The notes: generated by a model not told the origin, from the letters alone. 64,000 nucleotides of DNA from Congeria kusceri (GCA_027627225.1 JAPFQT010000167.1:176001-240000), one strand, 5' to 3'; shown: positions 12,791 through 26,734, counted from the first letter of the stretch. Program-made: numbers and translations.

Positions 12791-13189
12791 ACCTTTTGGT
12801 GCAAAATCTTGTTATTAATTTAATTATCGTAATAATTAGAGCATAATTTCCTGCTTATAATAATCGATTATCACGATTACAGCTTGACCTAATTCAAACT
12901 GGTCTCAATAAACCACGGTAAAGTAGTAGGCAATTGATCTTGATGTATAAATCATGATGTATCATTGTCGCGTAACCTGCTTATTGTTTTACTAGGGAGT
13001 ATAATTTGGTCAGGTGATGCAACAGCATGGGCGCTTGCTGACTTTCAGTTTGACGTATACAATATTCAAGAAACAACATAGATTATATATGGGGAAAAAA
13101 TGTATTTCATTGTAATTTAAGGTATATTGTGTATCCTAATTATAGCTGATAATTATATTATATTTATCTTTTTGCTGTTAATTGCACAG

Positions 13190-13308
13190 TTGAGCAATTC
13201 TGGATAAAATTCACAAATTCGGGCACGTTCTATTTCGCAGCATGCATTAAGTTCCATAGCCACGTAAACGGCACTTATCCCCGATTCGACAGGATAGATA
13301 CTCTGTCA
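13190..13308 (+). CDS. Candidate exon, gene 1 region
   Basis: A clean polypyrimidine acceptor (TTTTTGCTGTTAATTGCACAG) precedes an open frame reading EQFWIKFTNSGTFYFAACIK, then FHSHVNGTYPRFDRIDTLS. The peptide alternates hydrophobic and polar residues like a beta-rich domain and has an N-glycosylation sequon (NGT). Its acceptor phase (1) fits gene 1. The likely donor, GTTTTA at 13309, is weak and leaves phase 0, so its link to the exon at 15351 is not consistent. A GTAAAC at 13264 is an alternative donor. The family is not recognised. Confidence 0.4.
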
Positions 13309-13689
13309 GTTTTATTTGAAAGGGACTTATGCACAAAATGTCATATTTTAATGAATGTGATTTAATGTTCTTACTGCAACACTAGCATCTGGTCTAACAA
13401 CAAATATATAATAAATGAAATAAAATATATTAAAAGATGTTGCGTGCAGTATTCTTCAACAGTTATTGAAAATTTTCATTTGTTTTATTTCTAGTTAAAA
13501 TAAACTACTGTGTTGATATTTGACCTAAACACAGAAACTTCAAGATATTTGATAACCAGAAAATAACAATACTTCACTTTAATGTTTCATGACATCTGAC
13601 CAAGATCACATTCAAAATTTGGAATAACCAAACATTAATTTTATAATGTTTTGTATGCTCAATTTTGCTGGTATCAATGCATTATTTTA

Positions 13690-13830
13690 TACATATTTTT
13701 CTGATTATATAATCAGTATGACTCACACAAACACATTTGTTACGAATTGACCGACATGGTTACGAAATGACCGATCGAGGTGTTCGAAACAATCTAAATA
13801 GAAGGTTACGAAATGGCTATGTTACAGAAT
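13690..13830 (+). repeat. Short degenerate GGTTACGAAATGACCGA repeats
   Basis: Three to four imperfect copies of (G)TTACGAA(A)TGACCGA occur at 13740-13815. It is a small minisatellite-like patch of no known role. Confidence 0.4.
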
Positions 13831-15350
13831 AACTGACACACGATGATTTGCTTTTGCTGGTGCTGGAACCTACCTAATCTGTAGATTTTGTATCGAACAA
13901 AAATAAAGATATTTTTAGACGGTCGGCAAGTATATAATTGGAAGTCAATGTGTATCGCAAAATGACATCGCACCGCACAACTCAGAATAAAAATATATTG
14001 CATTTGTATCATGCATATTTGTTTGTTTTAGAAGTGAACATAAAATGTGTTAACGTTAATACAGCAATGGAATCATGCTGTTTTCTAAAATATGTGCACT
14101 TATTTACTTTATGATATGTCGATATGAAATATCCATCCGCACTACTGCTTTCATCGTAGAATGTTCATCTGTATTCGCGCGGTAATATTAAGTAAATATT
14201 TGGAGCAAAAAACAACTAACCAACCATTTTCTTTCATAAACATGCTATTAATTGAACCTTTTCATGAAAATAATAATTACACATTTTGTTAAAAAATAAA
14301 GTAATCGTTTTTAAATCATTTTGATTTTCAATGCACCATGCGGTCGTCTTGAACAATTACGTTATCGGTAATCTCGCGGAACAACATTTTTTTTTAAATA
14401 CGTTTGCTGTTAGTGTATACACAAACTCAAATACACTTAAAATTGTTGGGTTTTAACCTTTATCAAATATAGCAAAACAATAGTTTGAGTCTTTATTTAT
14501 TTTAATTCAAGCAGACAAAAGTGTAAACATTGACACCCTAATGTCTACTGATAGCTTCAATGCTGATGCAAATATTATCTATATTTATTGTTTCAAATCA
14601 TAGTAAACACTCTATTATGTGAAGTTAGAATACGACAAACATAGAATGGACATGAAATAGTTCTTTCTTCACATACAACTGTGTATTGTGTGTGGTGTTA
14701 GAGTATGTTTTTTATATGCTGTCAATATTTAAGGTATTTTTGCATTATCCATAACACATTCAGTAACTCTGTTTGTGTCTTAAATCGTTTTTATTATATT
14801 TAAAACAACTGGTGTTCATATCATGGTGTTCATGATGGGCACAGTTTTATGTTTTTCTGACTGAAAAATGTGTAAATGTAAACAAGAATACTGTTTTGTA
14901 GTAAAATCAATTTTACTTATTCAATTGTATATGCATGCTTATATTACACTAATTAACTCTTCTGATAACTAATGCATTATATGTTTGATGTCTTTAACTA
15001 ACTTTACATAGTAGAGTGTTATTACTTGTTTTTTTTTTGTCTAATGATATAATTTATATCTTATTATTTTCTTAAAGAAAACCAAAAACATGTTAGATTT
15101 TTACCAGTAAGCATGAACATCCTTAGTTAAACACTTACTGCGGAAATAGAGATACCGCGAAACTACTGATGCCGAGTATACCTAAAGGACGGGACGCCAT
15201 TTTAAGCGATTCGACTTGTTTTTTACAAGCGCCAAACAGAATTTTGCGAATTCATTGTACTGAATCAAACAGTTATTAACATTTCAATTCTTGATTGATT
15301 ACAGTTTCTGCAAAAGATATAGCATTACAAACAGTCGTTTCAAATTTCAG

Positions 15351-15419
15351 ATTCAGTAACCACTTTGGAATGTGGATGTGATGTGTCTCACTGTCCTGAA
15401 ACATACGTTACTATGTCAG
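15351..15419 (+). CDS. Gene 1 candidate exon, Cys-rich
   Basis: This exon lies between CAAATTTCAG and a GTGCTG donor and is phase 1 on both sides. It encodes DSVTTLECGCDVSHCPETYV followed by TMSG. Three cysteines in a stretch of 24 residues suggest a small disulfide or metal-binding element. Its phase fits both the 11889 micro-exon and the tail exon at 20825. The family is unknown. Confidence 0.4.
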
Positions 15420-15488
15420 GTGCTGTCATTTACATGCATCTCATTATATTCTCTTTTGACTATTGAGACTGCTGATTGACAGAGTGGA

Positions 15489-15722
15489 GTGGTCGCCGCG
15501 GTATTGTGGATATCACTGAGCTGCGGACAGTCCAAAAGAAACCTTCAATGTTGGCACACCTGTGTTATGGCTGGTCGACGTTATGGACAAACATCCCTAA
15601 GATCTGAGATTTTTCCTACCGAGTGCAACTTGAACATTGACCATGAATTTTATAAGTGTGCTATGGACAGTTTTGATCTTACCAGGACTGCCTATGAAAT
15701 GTTTAGAAGGCATATTTGTTAA
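15489..15722 (+). other. Open frame of uncertain status
   Basis: A 77-codon frame in a GC-raised block just downstream of the exon at 15351. The text (..CWHTCVMAGRRYGQTSLRSE.., ..NLNIDHEFYKCAMDSFDL..) matches nothing I know, and there are no splice signals that would place it in gene 1. It may be a decayed retrogene or chance. Confidence 0.2.
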
Positions 15723-16479
15723 ATTTGTTCTTCTACTTTAAATTAGGTTCATCTGTCAAAAATAACACAATTGGAAATCTGTCCATTTGTGCAACACATT
15801 AATGAAGACTTATGTAGTTTTTGCAGCACAGTGCACTGTTACACATTGATGGTCTATTTTTTATCATGTGTATACAAAGGATTCAATAGTTTGTGCAAAC
15901 TTCATTTAGATTGTTTTGCCTACACACACGTTTGATAGTGACAACTTTGTAAGCAGGCAATATACGATGCATTCATGAGCACTTTATGGTTACCTTAAAC
16001 TGGAGTAAAGGAACATACATATTACTGTCTTTTGTATTTGTTTTTGTCATAATGGAAAAGGCAAATTAATTGGTTACGAATAAAAAAAACATTTAAGATG
16101 ACAGTAACTGTTATGATAACTACTGATGTTTACTTTTGATAGATTATTGTATGGACTGGTATTTACAAAGCTCCTAAGGGAAATCAAACATTATGCTTAC
16201 GCGAAAATGTCGGATCAAGTTACTATGTGTGAACATTTCGGATGCAAATTTCTCTATGAAACCCCATGATTTATGTTAACAAATAGGCACAGCATCAAAG
16301 CAATGTTAACTAGTTTTAAAAAATGTAAGGAAAAATGACACATATGTGAAACAGCCTGAGACGTCAGGAATATTTTTTTAAGTAGATCAGATCAGTGGGA
16401 AGCAAATATGCTCAGTAGTTAGGTCCACGTGCCACCACAATGGTGCAAAACAATATACTGGGATTTCCCATCAGTGCTG

Positions 16480-16860
16480 TGATTTGGGATTTCATACTAG
16501 ATGGGTGTGTTCCAGGACAAGGTCACCCTTATTAAAAATTGAAATATGGTTTCCACTCAGTAACACGAGTGGAAATTGAGCCACTGTAATAAAACTTCAT
16601 ATACGTATATGTATCTTATATTGAGACCTCACATGGGAATGAATACTAGATGGGTGGGTTCCAGGTCAAGGTTTCCATTGTTAAAAATAGAAATACGGTT
16701 TACGCTCATTTACTCGAGTACGAAATGAGCTATTGTAATGATTTTCATATGCATATACATTATTTTAAGTCTTACCTTGGATTAAACATGGGGTGGTTGG
16801 GTTCCAGGTCACTGTTACTAAAAATAAAAAAAATGTATTTGCTCAATGGCCCAAGAATTA
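16480..16860 (+). repeat. Repeat with TAGATGGGTGGGTTCCAGGTCAAGG units, copy 3
   Basis: Three units of about 150 bp begin near 16495, 16645 and 16790, each with GGGTTCCAGGTCA(AGG), AAAAATAGAAAT-type and CTCG..GAAATTGAGC-type blocks. It is the same family as 7270-7620 and 11030-11300, and the best preserved of the three. Confidence 0.75.
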
Positions 16861-17099
16861 ATTGAAGTTATGTATTTCCAGTCATATCAGTATGAGCTTC
16901 ACATTGCATCTTTTCTTTTATTACTGTGCGTCATTTTATGCATTTCGTTGGCAACTGTTGGTTTTCGTAGAATTTACACATTATTGTTCTCTGTATTAAA
17001 ACGTAAAATCTTACTGGAATGTCTTTATGATTTTCCCATACACCACATCGAAACCAAACTTAAGTTTCTGTAACTGAAACTTTTAACTTGAATGTTTAA

Positions 17100-20000
17100 C
17101 TCGAATACAGTCCTTTTATTACGACGACCGTCTTTTTAAGATGTCAGCGCTTTGATTATATTAATTTTGAGTACCCATGACCAGATGATGCGTCGTATTG
17201 TCTGTCATAGATCACGTTGTCAATTAACGAGCAAAGGTTCGTACAATATTGTTGCACTACGTTAGGCATTATGCCCATATGTACACATTGATGTACATCT
17301 ATAAATAACTACACTGCATAGGCAAATAACATACAGGTTTAGATCCATAAACATATATCATATCATATATATCATATCCATAAAATGTATATATATTCAT
17401 ATATCAATAAGTAAAAATTTAACCTACCATGTTCATAATATTGTTTTGGAGAGGAAATGATTTTATAATAAAATGTATTTATCAATTGAAGCGCTTGACG
17501 AATATATATGTTGCATGCCTTCTAACGGTCTCTATTCATTTGAATATATTTTTATGGTTTCCTTCATTACATTCAGACAAACATAAATTACTTAATTTCT
17601 AACTAATTTTTATTTAGATGAATAAAGACACACACGTATTTTGAAAGGTGTTGCTCGAGCAAGCATTTTACTATACGTCCATAGAACACATGCAAATGCA
17701 TGAACACATACGCATGCAAAACTATTTTGTGGCATGTATATTCTGTATTAATATTCAAAACAAACAACACAGCTTTTCCCAAAATATTAAAAGCACCTAT
17801 AAATGCATACAGTGACATAACGTTTGCTTGAAATTTTGCAGCACTATTTGTCTCCTTGTTCTCCTTGTTCAGTATATCATTTATTGTTCAATGATTGAAT
17901 ATTACACCTAAACTACTAATATCGTTTAAGTATTAATTTGTCAAAGTTCTCTTGACTTGAACAATCTAATGTAATTTTTCAAAATAATCAGAGGCAAAGA
18001 TGGGGCCAGAAAGAAATGCATGTACGTGTATAGGGCGAAAACATTGACCTAATCCTGCTGAGCCCTATTTAAATAATGTTTCCGGTCAATGAATTATCTA
18101 TTATTAGCGTCGTCCCGTTCCGTACACATATCCACGGAAGTTAATGTGGCCCATTATTGATCCGAAATGTAATGTTTGATTGAAGGTGTTAAATTAAGTG
18201 AGGGTATATCGATCGGTTCTATGGACGCAGTCAGGAACGTCCAAGACAGTTAGCTTTGTATTTTGTGTTTTTTTACATGTAGGTTTGTAGTTAGAAACTT
18301 AATCAGGTTATCTATGGTATTTGAATTTGCTGCACTTTCTTTATGTTTTTCTTCATTATTGTGTTCACGTTCTTAATACATATTGCATTCGACCATGCAA
18401 TAATACATATGAAAATAGCAAACATAATATCACAGGTAATAATGTCGATGTTACTTTTGCTCATGCCAGTGCATTTTCAAGGAAAGAAACTATTCTGGTT
18501 TCTAAGCTATTGCAAATTTAATTTAACAGAACATTTAAATAAAACAAGCTTACTCCGAGATTCGAACTCTAGTCGAACATGCATCGAAATATAATTTTGA
18601 CTTCGTATTCAGCTCATGAATATTCTAACATAAAGGATAGGATCAGGTCAATATGTTCGCACTATACGTATTATATTGTTGTGTAAATATACTGTGATTG
18701 CTCAAAAAATGGAGAACGTAGTGATATTGGGACTTGAAACGTGTTTATTCGCGTAAACACATGTTTCAACGTTTCAAATACATATTTAATGGCGTTGTAG
18801 AATTATAATAAATAAATTCAATGACAATAAACAACAATAACATACAGTACATTAAAATACGGAGACAGCAATGAAATAACTTGTCATCATAGCAAGAAAA
18901 CTTATCAGAATACAACATACATTGTTTACATAACTTTAAGATGTAGAAGTGATATTTACATAATGAAGATTCACAGAAACAACGATTAACGACATCAAAT
19001 CTTCAATATATGGCTTCCTGTCAATGATATTGCTATTATGTAACTACACATCTCAAAACAGTGTAAAGTCATCCCTATACAAAATAGTTTCCAATGTGTT
19101 TGAAAGTGTTCACTGACTCACTTTGTCCTAAGTTTAAAGACAGTTCATATTTAAGCTTAGGTCCAAAGGTAGTAAAACTTCTGTCACTAAAAGTCCTTCT
19201 CATGTTCTAAGGTACAACATAACAATTTACTGTTGATTCTGAGGATCGCAGTGTTATGAGACTTTTGAAAACAGTTATGAGGCGTTCCCAATGGGTTGGA
19301 TAACATCAATGAACATATTTTAACTATTTAACATACAACTACACTATTCGTATATCAGATTGATTATTACACTGAATATACCGATTTCTTTGAAGAAATA
19401 ATTCAGACCAACACATTTTAAAATTCAGTAATAACATTTTTACATAAAGTATATATCATTTGCATTTGTTTGAGGACTTTTAGTCCACATTCGCTTGTGT
19501 ACGTCAGTCTATTGTTTGTTGATTTTCAAACAAACACTTTTAAAACAATAAAGAGGCATGCCTTGTATTATATTAAACGGTTATAACATATTCCAATACA
19601 TACGTCAACTGAGGAATTGACCAGTGTACTGTGCTGGGATGGTTTTTAAGTTCCCAGGACAATGCAGAAATAAATAAAGTGCGTACTGTTCATCAACTTA
19701 GAAAGCTCTAAAACATTCAATAATGTGCTGATATCAAGCAACGAAGATGTTGCATAAACACACATTGACAGGATACAATGGCAATCATATGACAAGATTT
19801 GCGTCACAAGAAAGTCAAATTAAACATATCATGCTTTGCATTCAGAGACAACGTAGATACTACGCAATACTTGCAGTATTTGGTTTGAAAACAAACTATA
19901 AATAAGTGTTGGCATGATGGCAAACAGGAGTCACATACACTTATATAATATATATGTATTCAAATGATTTCATAACTTTAAAGAATGCTCTTTGGAAGCA

Positions 20001-20824
20001 CAATAAACTGTATATTGTACGGTATGGTATTACAATTATAAAACATTTGTGTTGCACACTGTGATATAGCTTTAAACGTTAGTTGCATAGTTTAATCGAT
20101 ACTAGCCGTTATCTTTCATACACTATTTTTTTATAGGCGTGTAACTAAGATTCGCCCCGGCCTTTCTGCAAACTTGTCTTTTATCAAATGAAACATTAAT
20201 CTTTATTCGCCGTAATCACATTATTCAGAGATGTTTCTGATGTCATAATATATAGCGTTGATTGCATCAGTGCCGGGATTTCGTCTATAGTTAACCTGTA
20301 TCTGAAGCAAACACATTTGAAGATGTCGTTATCTAAGTGTTCATGTAATGATTCCAAACCGTAGGCTCTGCGTAACTTGTAACATTAATTTTAGCGGTTT
20401 TCGGATTTCCTCATTTTAAACAGAAAACACAAAGTTTCATTTGATTTTAAGTACCAACAAAACAATTCAAGTGCCTATACCTGTATTTTCAACGTTTTTT
20501 TTATTTCGTTTTGACGAAAATCCGACTCAAAATTCAGTCCTTTTTTGTGTATTATAGATATGCTGAGTACTAATATGCCTAAATACAAAGATAAATGTCA
20601 GGTGATATTAAGTATAAGGTTTTATGTACCAGAAACTCAAGCGGGAATATCATAAGCGAAGTTTTTTTTACACTGTCCGTAAAATACTTTGAATTTGTGA
20701 ATGCTATTGTCGACATACCGTCGATATGCTCCTTCAAGCAATATGGATAACTTATGTACATACGTACAGTTATTGTGTACATCGATGTTGATGCCTTGTT
20801 TATCGTACCCGGTTTCGATTGCAG
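17100..20824. other. Long intron or intergenic stretch
   Basis: No exon with good splice signals was recognised. The hydrophobic frames at 16846-17073 and 18321-18594 are AT-rich and lack exon context. A small hairpin GTGTTTAttcgcgTAAACAC lies at about 18739-18758. Confidence 0.4.
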
Positions 20825-22470
20825 GTAGAGAGACGGACACCGAATCGTTTTACCACGCCAGTATCGACTCCTGCTCAGATTCAGAAGAGCAAACTACCGT
20901 AAAGCTAAAACCGTCAGGAGATGATACAACTGAGGTTCAAATTCCGAAAGAAAAAGGTTTGTGTCCTATGTTAAAAAAGTCAATTGACATTAATTAGGTT
21001 CATGGCGTGTGTTATGCTAAACTCGCCCTAGTTTCAACGTTAAAACTCACGAATAACCTTTCACCATCGGCACCAACAACGTGTTTTCAATATCACTGCC
21101 AAAGATCTTGTGTAAACAATGCAATGTATAAATGTAAACACTGAACACTGGTCCCATATTGACATAGAAGATCAATTTCAGTCAAAGCTGATCATCAAAT
21201 ATAAATGCATGTATGATGTAAAATAAAACTACACGTAATGGGTGTATCACACGAAAAACAAGGTATAACATATGATACATTACTGTACTTGAAGTTGTGT
21301 TACCATTGCTGGTATACTCGTGATTTCTTTTACATTTTTTGATAAACGATCAGCTGTAAAAGTTGGGAATAATATTCCCTAAAATTGTTATTCTGCGTAT
21401 GACGCGTCAATGTATGTTTTATGCCATGTAAACAATTATGTAAAACCTATAATTAAAATAATTTAGTTATTATCATGTATAATTAAAAAAAAAATTGTTG
21501 GCAATATGTACGATTGGGAGCTGTTGAAAAAAGTGTAAGTTAATAAGATAAATAATAAACCATGCACCTAATATTGTATTTTATTAGACAAACACAATCG
21601 GTTCATTTTATCACAATGAACAAGTTGAATAGTGGAAATGAAACGAAACTTACTGTATTTTTATGAGTCGTTTTAGGTGACACACCTGTATCAGTTTTGA
21701 CAAATTTATCTTAGCTTTAAATCTGCTGACAGGCAATGCATATACATATAATTTTGCTTTTTATACTGTTCAAAAGTATTTGAGCTTTAAATACATACAA
21801 TTTAAACAAAGCGAAACTCCAGTTGCGACAGCAGGAGAGAACTCTTATTAGCAGTCCGAGGTCCAGTATTCAGGCAAGTGACCAATTGCCAAAACATAAC
21901 AAAACACATAACCAACAAAAAACCACTAGAATAAAACTAATTTAGCATACAATTCAGATGTATTAATAGACTTTACTTTAAAGAGTTTAATATATAAGCC
22001 TCTGAAGATTCTGGAATATTGATTTAAATATACACGGTCATAGATTTTTTGTGCCATACCTAATTTGCACACGTAACATTTTATTTACTATCCATTACTA
22101 TAACATGTTGATTGTTAAATGTAATCTTCCAGATGATGTTCTAAAAGGTGAACAAGGAACGACTGAATATTATGAACTGGCTGATGCATCAACATCTCAG
22201 ATGCAGAAAGAATCTCAGATAGACGTGGATACGAAAGTAGGTTGTTTGACGCCATATTATATATGTTGGTGCTTGAATAATTGCAATAATCATTTTCTGT
22301 ATCACTTTCCATTTAAAACACTAATAAATATATATATAAATATATCAATTACGCTTATGTTTAACAAAAGCAAATCTGGTGGTGTTGTCTGTTGTTTTTA
22401 TTTTACCGATTAAAACACAACAAATAATACCGCTTGTTCTGAACTTACTTGATTTTCTTTTCAGAATTAG
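20825..22470 (+). CDS. Gene 1 3' exons: acidic tyrosine-containing C-terminal tail
   Basis: Exons 20825-20956 (phase 1 to 1) and 22133-22236 (acceptor phase 1, donor GTAGGT), then a short terminal exon from 22465. The first reads ..ETDTESFYHASIDSCSDSEE followed by a TVKLKPSGDD stretch. The second reads DDVLKGEQGTTEYYELADAS followed by a Gln/Glu/Asp-rich end. The composition (Ser, Thr, Asp, Glu, Lys) indicates a disordered segment, and YYEL is a YxxL-type motif such as phosphotyrosine-binding proteins read. The terminal exon stops almost at once in phase 0 (AAT TAG); a second AG at 22469-22470 would instead add about ten residues. An AATAAA at 22656 is a possible polyadenylation signal. The link to the 3-6.5 kb exons is inferred from phase only. 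Confidence 0.5.
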
Positions 22471-22479
22471 AAACACCCG

Positions 22480-23059
22480 GGGAGGCAGCCGCCTAGCTTG
22501 TAACCAATCATTTGCCCGAAAACAGCTTTGTCTGCATTGATATTGTATGTGGTAACGGATCAGTCGAGGTCAACAAGTTTAAGTACTCACTATTTCATCA
22601 TGAGTAAAACAGTTATTCCCCAATCAAAATTGGTTCAACAAACAAAGGCAGAAACAATAAAATAAATAGGTATAAGAAGGATGACAAAATAACCAGCTGT
22701 CGTCTACATCTGGAGAACTTAAACACATTTTATAGAATAGGTCTAAACATACACATTATCCAAGATTAATACAAGCTATATTTCTCAAACAAAATACATT
22801 CCATTAATAAATGTACACAAAAAACGTATTCGTTAACGCAAAGCAATATACGTTAAAACGAGTGTCACCGACCTAACTTTGCTGACAAGACACCTCGAAT
22901 GACAAATCTGGCCGTCTAACGTTTATATATCCATACAAAACCATGCAATACACGCGGTATTTTCTCACTTTAAACGAAACGCATAACGAATAACTCCGTA
23001 CAATACCTAATACTATTAACAGACACAATTTAGAATAATTTTATTTAACACGACAAAGC
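22480..23059. other. Gene 1 possible 3' UTR and spacer
   Basis: AT-rich sequence with AATAAA at 22656-22661. Nothing else was recognised. Confidence 0.35.
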
Positions 23060-23290
23060 ATTTTAAAGGACTATGTCACCGAAAACATGGGGCCCTATTT
23101 CACTAGTATTGACATTATATGATATAAATACGCTATACTAAGATGCACTGAGTTATTTAATAAAAACAAAATAGCAAAACCGTCGGAGAAACTAAAACCC
23201 AACGCGGGATTCGAACTCACGACTTAGAAGCCACAGTATAAATGTAGACATGACAGTAGTTAGTGGGTTTAACATATGCGCTATCATGCC
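23060..23290 (-). mobile_element. tRNA-derived SINE-like element
   Basis: Reading the minus strand from about 23290, TGATAGCGCATATGTT resembles an A box and GTGAGTTCGAATCCCG matches a B box. The body then runs to about 23060 and ends in a short A/T tail. The two boxes are further apart than in most tRNAs, so this is a tRNA-like promoter rather than a functional tRNA gene. Ends are approximate. Confidence 0.45.
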
Positions 23291-25880
23291 TCATAAAGAA
23301 TCTTGTGTAAGCTTTGGCTGTACAAACTACTCGCAATGTTTGCGTCACAATGTAAACAGAAAAAGGGCCAAACAAACACGACTCATATTATACATTGATT
23401 TTTTATCTCAGAATGCGCACATTCTTTCCCCAATACATATACCCTCTTTAAACCGCTATTAAACGCCGAAATAAATATAACAAATCTGATTTACTGAAAG
23501 ATATATCTCCCTTAAGGCCCCTTAGAGTGTCTCTTTAATGTGACACTAAGAAACGCGTATGATTATATCATGCGCAGGGCTTTTGTGTTTTACTATTTAA
23601 AACGTGCATTCAGCTATGTACACCGAGTGTTCTGTTTATTTGTATTATCATTCGATGACATTTTGTTTTACGTCCATATTGAATAGGTATGTATAGTGCA
23701 AAGTTATTAACTTGACACTCGTGAATATTCCGTATGCAATCTGGATTTATTTATAGATGCCATGACAATATCGAACGTATCATAGGCACAATGTCAGTGG
23801 ATATCGTATTGGTTTGGATATCGTAAGAATCGAATGGTGTAGTGGAACAAATGCCGCGCTTGTTTCGTAATTTTGAGTTCCGGTTTCGGCATCGACATTT
23901 TATAAACCTCTTATTTGACACGATTTTTTTACGGAATTTACCGACATTTTTCACGATTTATCTACTGAGTGTGGTGTAATTGGAACATTGGTAAATGCAC
24001 TATAAAAGTAATTCAAAAATAAGAGTAACACAATAAAAGATTCTACATTTTTAATTAATATCTCATGATCTGCATATTTAAAGAATACATTTTAACATTT
24101 TTAAAAATGTCGCTGTCAGACGGTTCGATGGCGTGCGGCTCTACCACTTAAACAACACGACCATTAAATACCATATTCGCTACCCCGTATTAAAATCTAT
24201 ATCAACATAAATTCCAATAACAGAAACTCGTCCAAAACAACGCAAACAACCGAACACACGGTTTGTCACTAAGATTAATGCGTGTCAGGTTGATAAGTTC
24301 GCACTATACTCATCGTGATAGCCTTACATATGTGCTGTGTGTGTATGCATATTGCGACTTATCCAAGGAGATAATCAGATTTCATATTTTTTGTACGTCT
24401 TTGAATATTGTCTGTGTACATTACCATTTGATTTACATTTGTACTTAATGCCCGTCTGATCTTTATTTAAAGGTATTTTATGAGGTTATTGATAGATTTC
24501 GTTAATTTAGTCGCGTAACCTGAACCGTATACTGCGAAGGCAAGCCAAGTAGACAGCACTTGTAGGAAACGTTATAGTGAACGTATGCATGAGTATACAA
24601 TGTTAGTATGTGTGACATGTTCCGGAAATCACTACAACAAATGGCATGTCTTTCATGATTTATTCGTTATTTTTAATTTATAGCTGGTGATGTAAGCCTG
24701 ACATATGCACATGCAATTATTGCATGTCTGATTTGCATGGAGTGTGATTACCAAGCGGGTCTTTTTTAAATAAACGTGTGTTTGGTAAATTATCATGTAT
24801 TCACATTTTCGATTATGATGTGTATATATGTTTTTATACTGTGCTTTATTTGCGTTTTATACTCTGACATGATCGGCTGTCATGGCAACATTGCATTTCT
24901 TTTGATTGTAAACTGCATTTTAAATAGATTTTGATTTTGATATGTCGCTTATGATTGCTGTTAGTTTTATGTATCATTCAGTTTTTAAATAACATCAGTG
25001 TAAGTCATTGCAAGATACATTTGTTAAATTGAAAATTTAAAGTTTTTCTTTCCCGAAATTGTAATGCGTATGAATGTGTGTGTACCCTTACGCTTGACAA
25101 TTTTCGTACCGTGAAGGTTCTGTACTTTTAAGATTCTCGAATGTTGCCAGTAAGTTCTGCCTCGACGATTTTCTTACGTTTGTGGATCTTAAATTACAGT
25201 AACGTTCCTGCTCCGTGTCTATGTTATTGTTCACCAACTTTTGAGAAGAATACATTGAAACTCAATAGAACGTGTTTATGTTATGCAGGTAATAACTGTA
25301 ATATCAGTATGTTTGCTACATGTATGAGCTTTCTCTTATATGTGGTCATTAACGTAGACCTATATCTTTTCGTGTTGTATACGTGTGGTTATTTTCATAT
25401 ACAGTATCTCTAGTTTGCGGGATTTTTATCTCCTAAAAACGTTTTGCTTATAGAACACATCATTGTGTTTCACTTTTCTTCTTCATCACTGTAAAACGAA
25501 ACTTGTCGGGAAATAATCGTTTAACGTATTGTATTGTCTTTTCTCGAATGTTTTACTGACGATCTTACCTAAACCTCTTTTATCACATTATCATTGTATA
25601 TATGTTTATCAAACTTTAAACCATTGTGTGTAATTCATACGTTATTCCTCTCTGAAACACGATGATATTAAGTCATTATTCCTTATTGTGTTTACGTTTA
25701 TGTTTTTGTATTACGATAAATATATGGAATGGATAAACTATTCCAATATTCGATTGAAAATCGCACTTCGTATAGCTAAATAATCATATTTGCAAATATT
25801 AATAAAGACTCCTTAATATAAGATAAAAAGTATCTGGATTTGCATTTCGTAACATGCATTGTGCATTTAGACGTTAGATG
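23291..25880. other. AT-rich non-coding stretch
   Basis: No exons were recognised. Weak tRNA-like pieces at 23840-23890 and 24115-24165 are too degraded to call. The 90-codon frame at 25141-25413 has no domain signature. Confidence 0.35.
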
Positions 25881-25895
25881 CATACCACTGTGTTA

Positions 25896-26283
25896 GAATT
25901 ACTACGTGTCAGATAATGTTAATTGCTAATTTAACACCAGACTTGATGTATAAAACTATTCAAAAGAAATCACATTAATATTATCTGACGTTTAAGGTTA
26001 ATATAACTAAAAAGCATTACATTAATTTACCGAAACATGTAAATTTATTAGTACGTTGTTTTATTAGGAATACATATGATGATGGTTTTTGTTGTTGTTA
26101 GAACTACGTGTTAGATAATGTTAATTGCTAATGTAACACCCGATTCGGTGTATAAATTATTCAAAAGAAATCAAATCAATGTTTTCAGACGTTTTAAGTC
26201 AATATAACTGAGCAGCATTACATTAATTTACCGAAACATGTAAAATTTATTAGGAATACATACAATGTTGTTGTTTTTATTGC
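25896..26283 (+). repeat. About 203-bp tandem duplication
   Basis: Two diverged copies (about 25896-26098 and 26101-26283) share GATAATGTTAATTGCTAAT, TATTCAAAAGAAATCA, CATTACATTAATTTACCG and TTATTAGGAATACATA in the same order. Small indels separate them. It is non-coding. Confidence 0.8.
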
Positions 26284-26734
26284 TATTGTATTCTTGCTTT
26301 TAACAATACTTATCAAGAGAGATTCGGTTGGTTAAGCGTTATGTCTTGTTGGTTATGCATGAATATGATAATTCAATGTGTTAGCGAAGATACAGCGATA
26401 CTATATGGGGAATTAGTTACATCCGTCGTGTCTTTAATATCTACCATTTTTTATACGAAAAGCGAATGAATATTGGAATATCGAGTTTGGTATTCGATGT
26501 CAGCGCTAATTAATACTGATTTTCTAAAATAATGTGTGTGTTGCATTTGCATGCATCTGAAGGGTAGTAATGTTTGAAAATGTTGTATGTAAATTATGGG
26601 ACAAACTTCTTTTCAACTCACTTGAGCAATGCTCAGAGTAAGCTGGTCTGGTCTGTTATGTGTGTGTTTCGAAGTTTATGAGGGCCTTCCGCGCATGAGG
26701 CTGCATTATGTGAGGACCCGGAGTGTGTCCCAGC

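Noticed and set aside
16846..17073. Hydrophobic frame with a membrane-like segment (LHIASFLLLLCVILCISLATVG)
   Set aside because: AT-rich sequence often yields such text. There is no acceptor or donor in a phase compatible with gene 1, and it abuts a repeat.
18540..18590. B-box-like GAGATTCGAACTCT
   Set aside because: No A box is found at a suitable distance on either strand.
18321..18594. Two overlapping hydrophobic frames
   Set aside because: Low-complexity, AT-driven composition without splice signals or domain pattern.
24110..24170. tRNA gene or SINE on the minus strand
   Set aside because: Only an A-box-like AGTGGTAGAGCC is visible, with no matching B box or acceptor stem.
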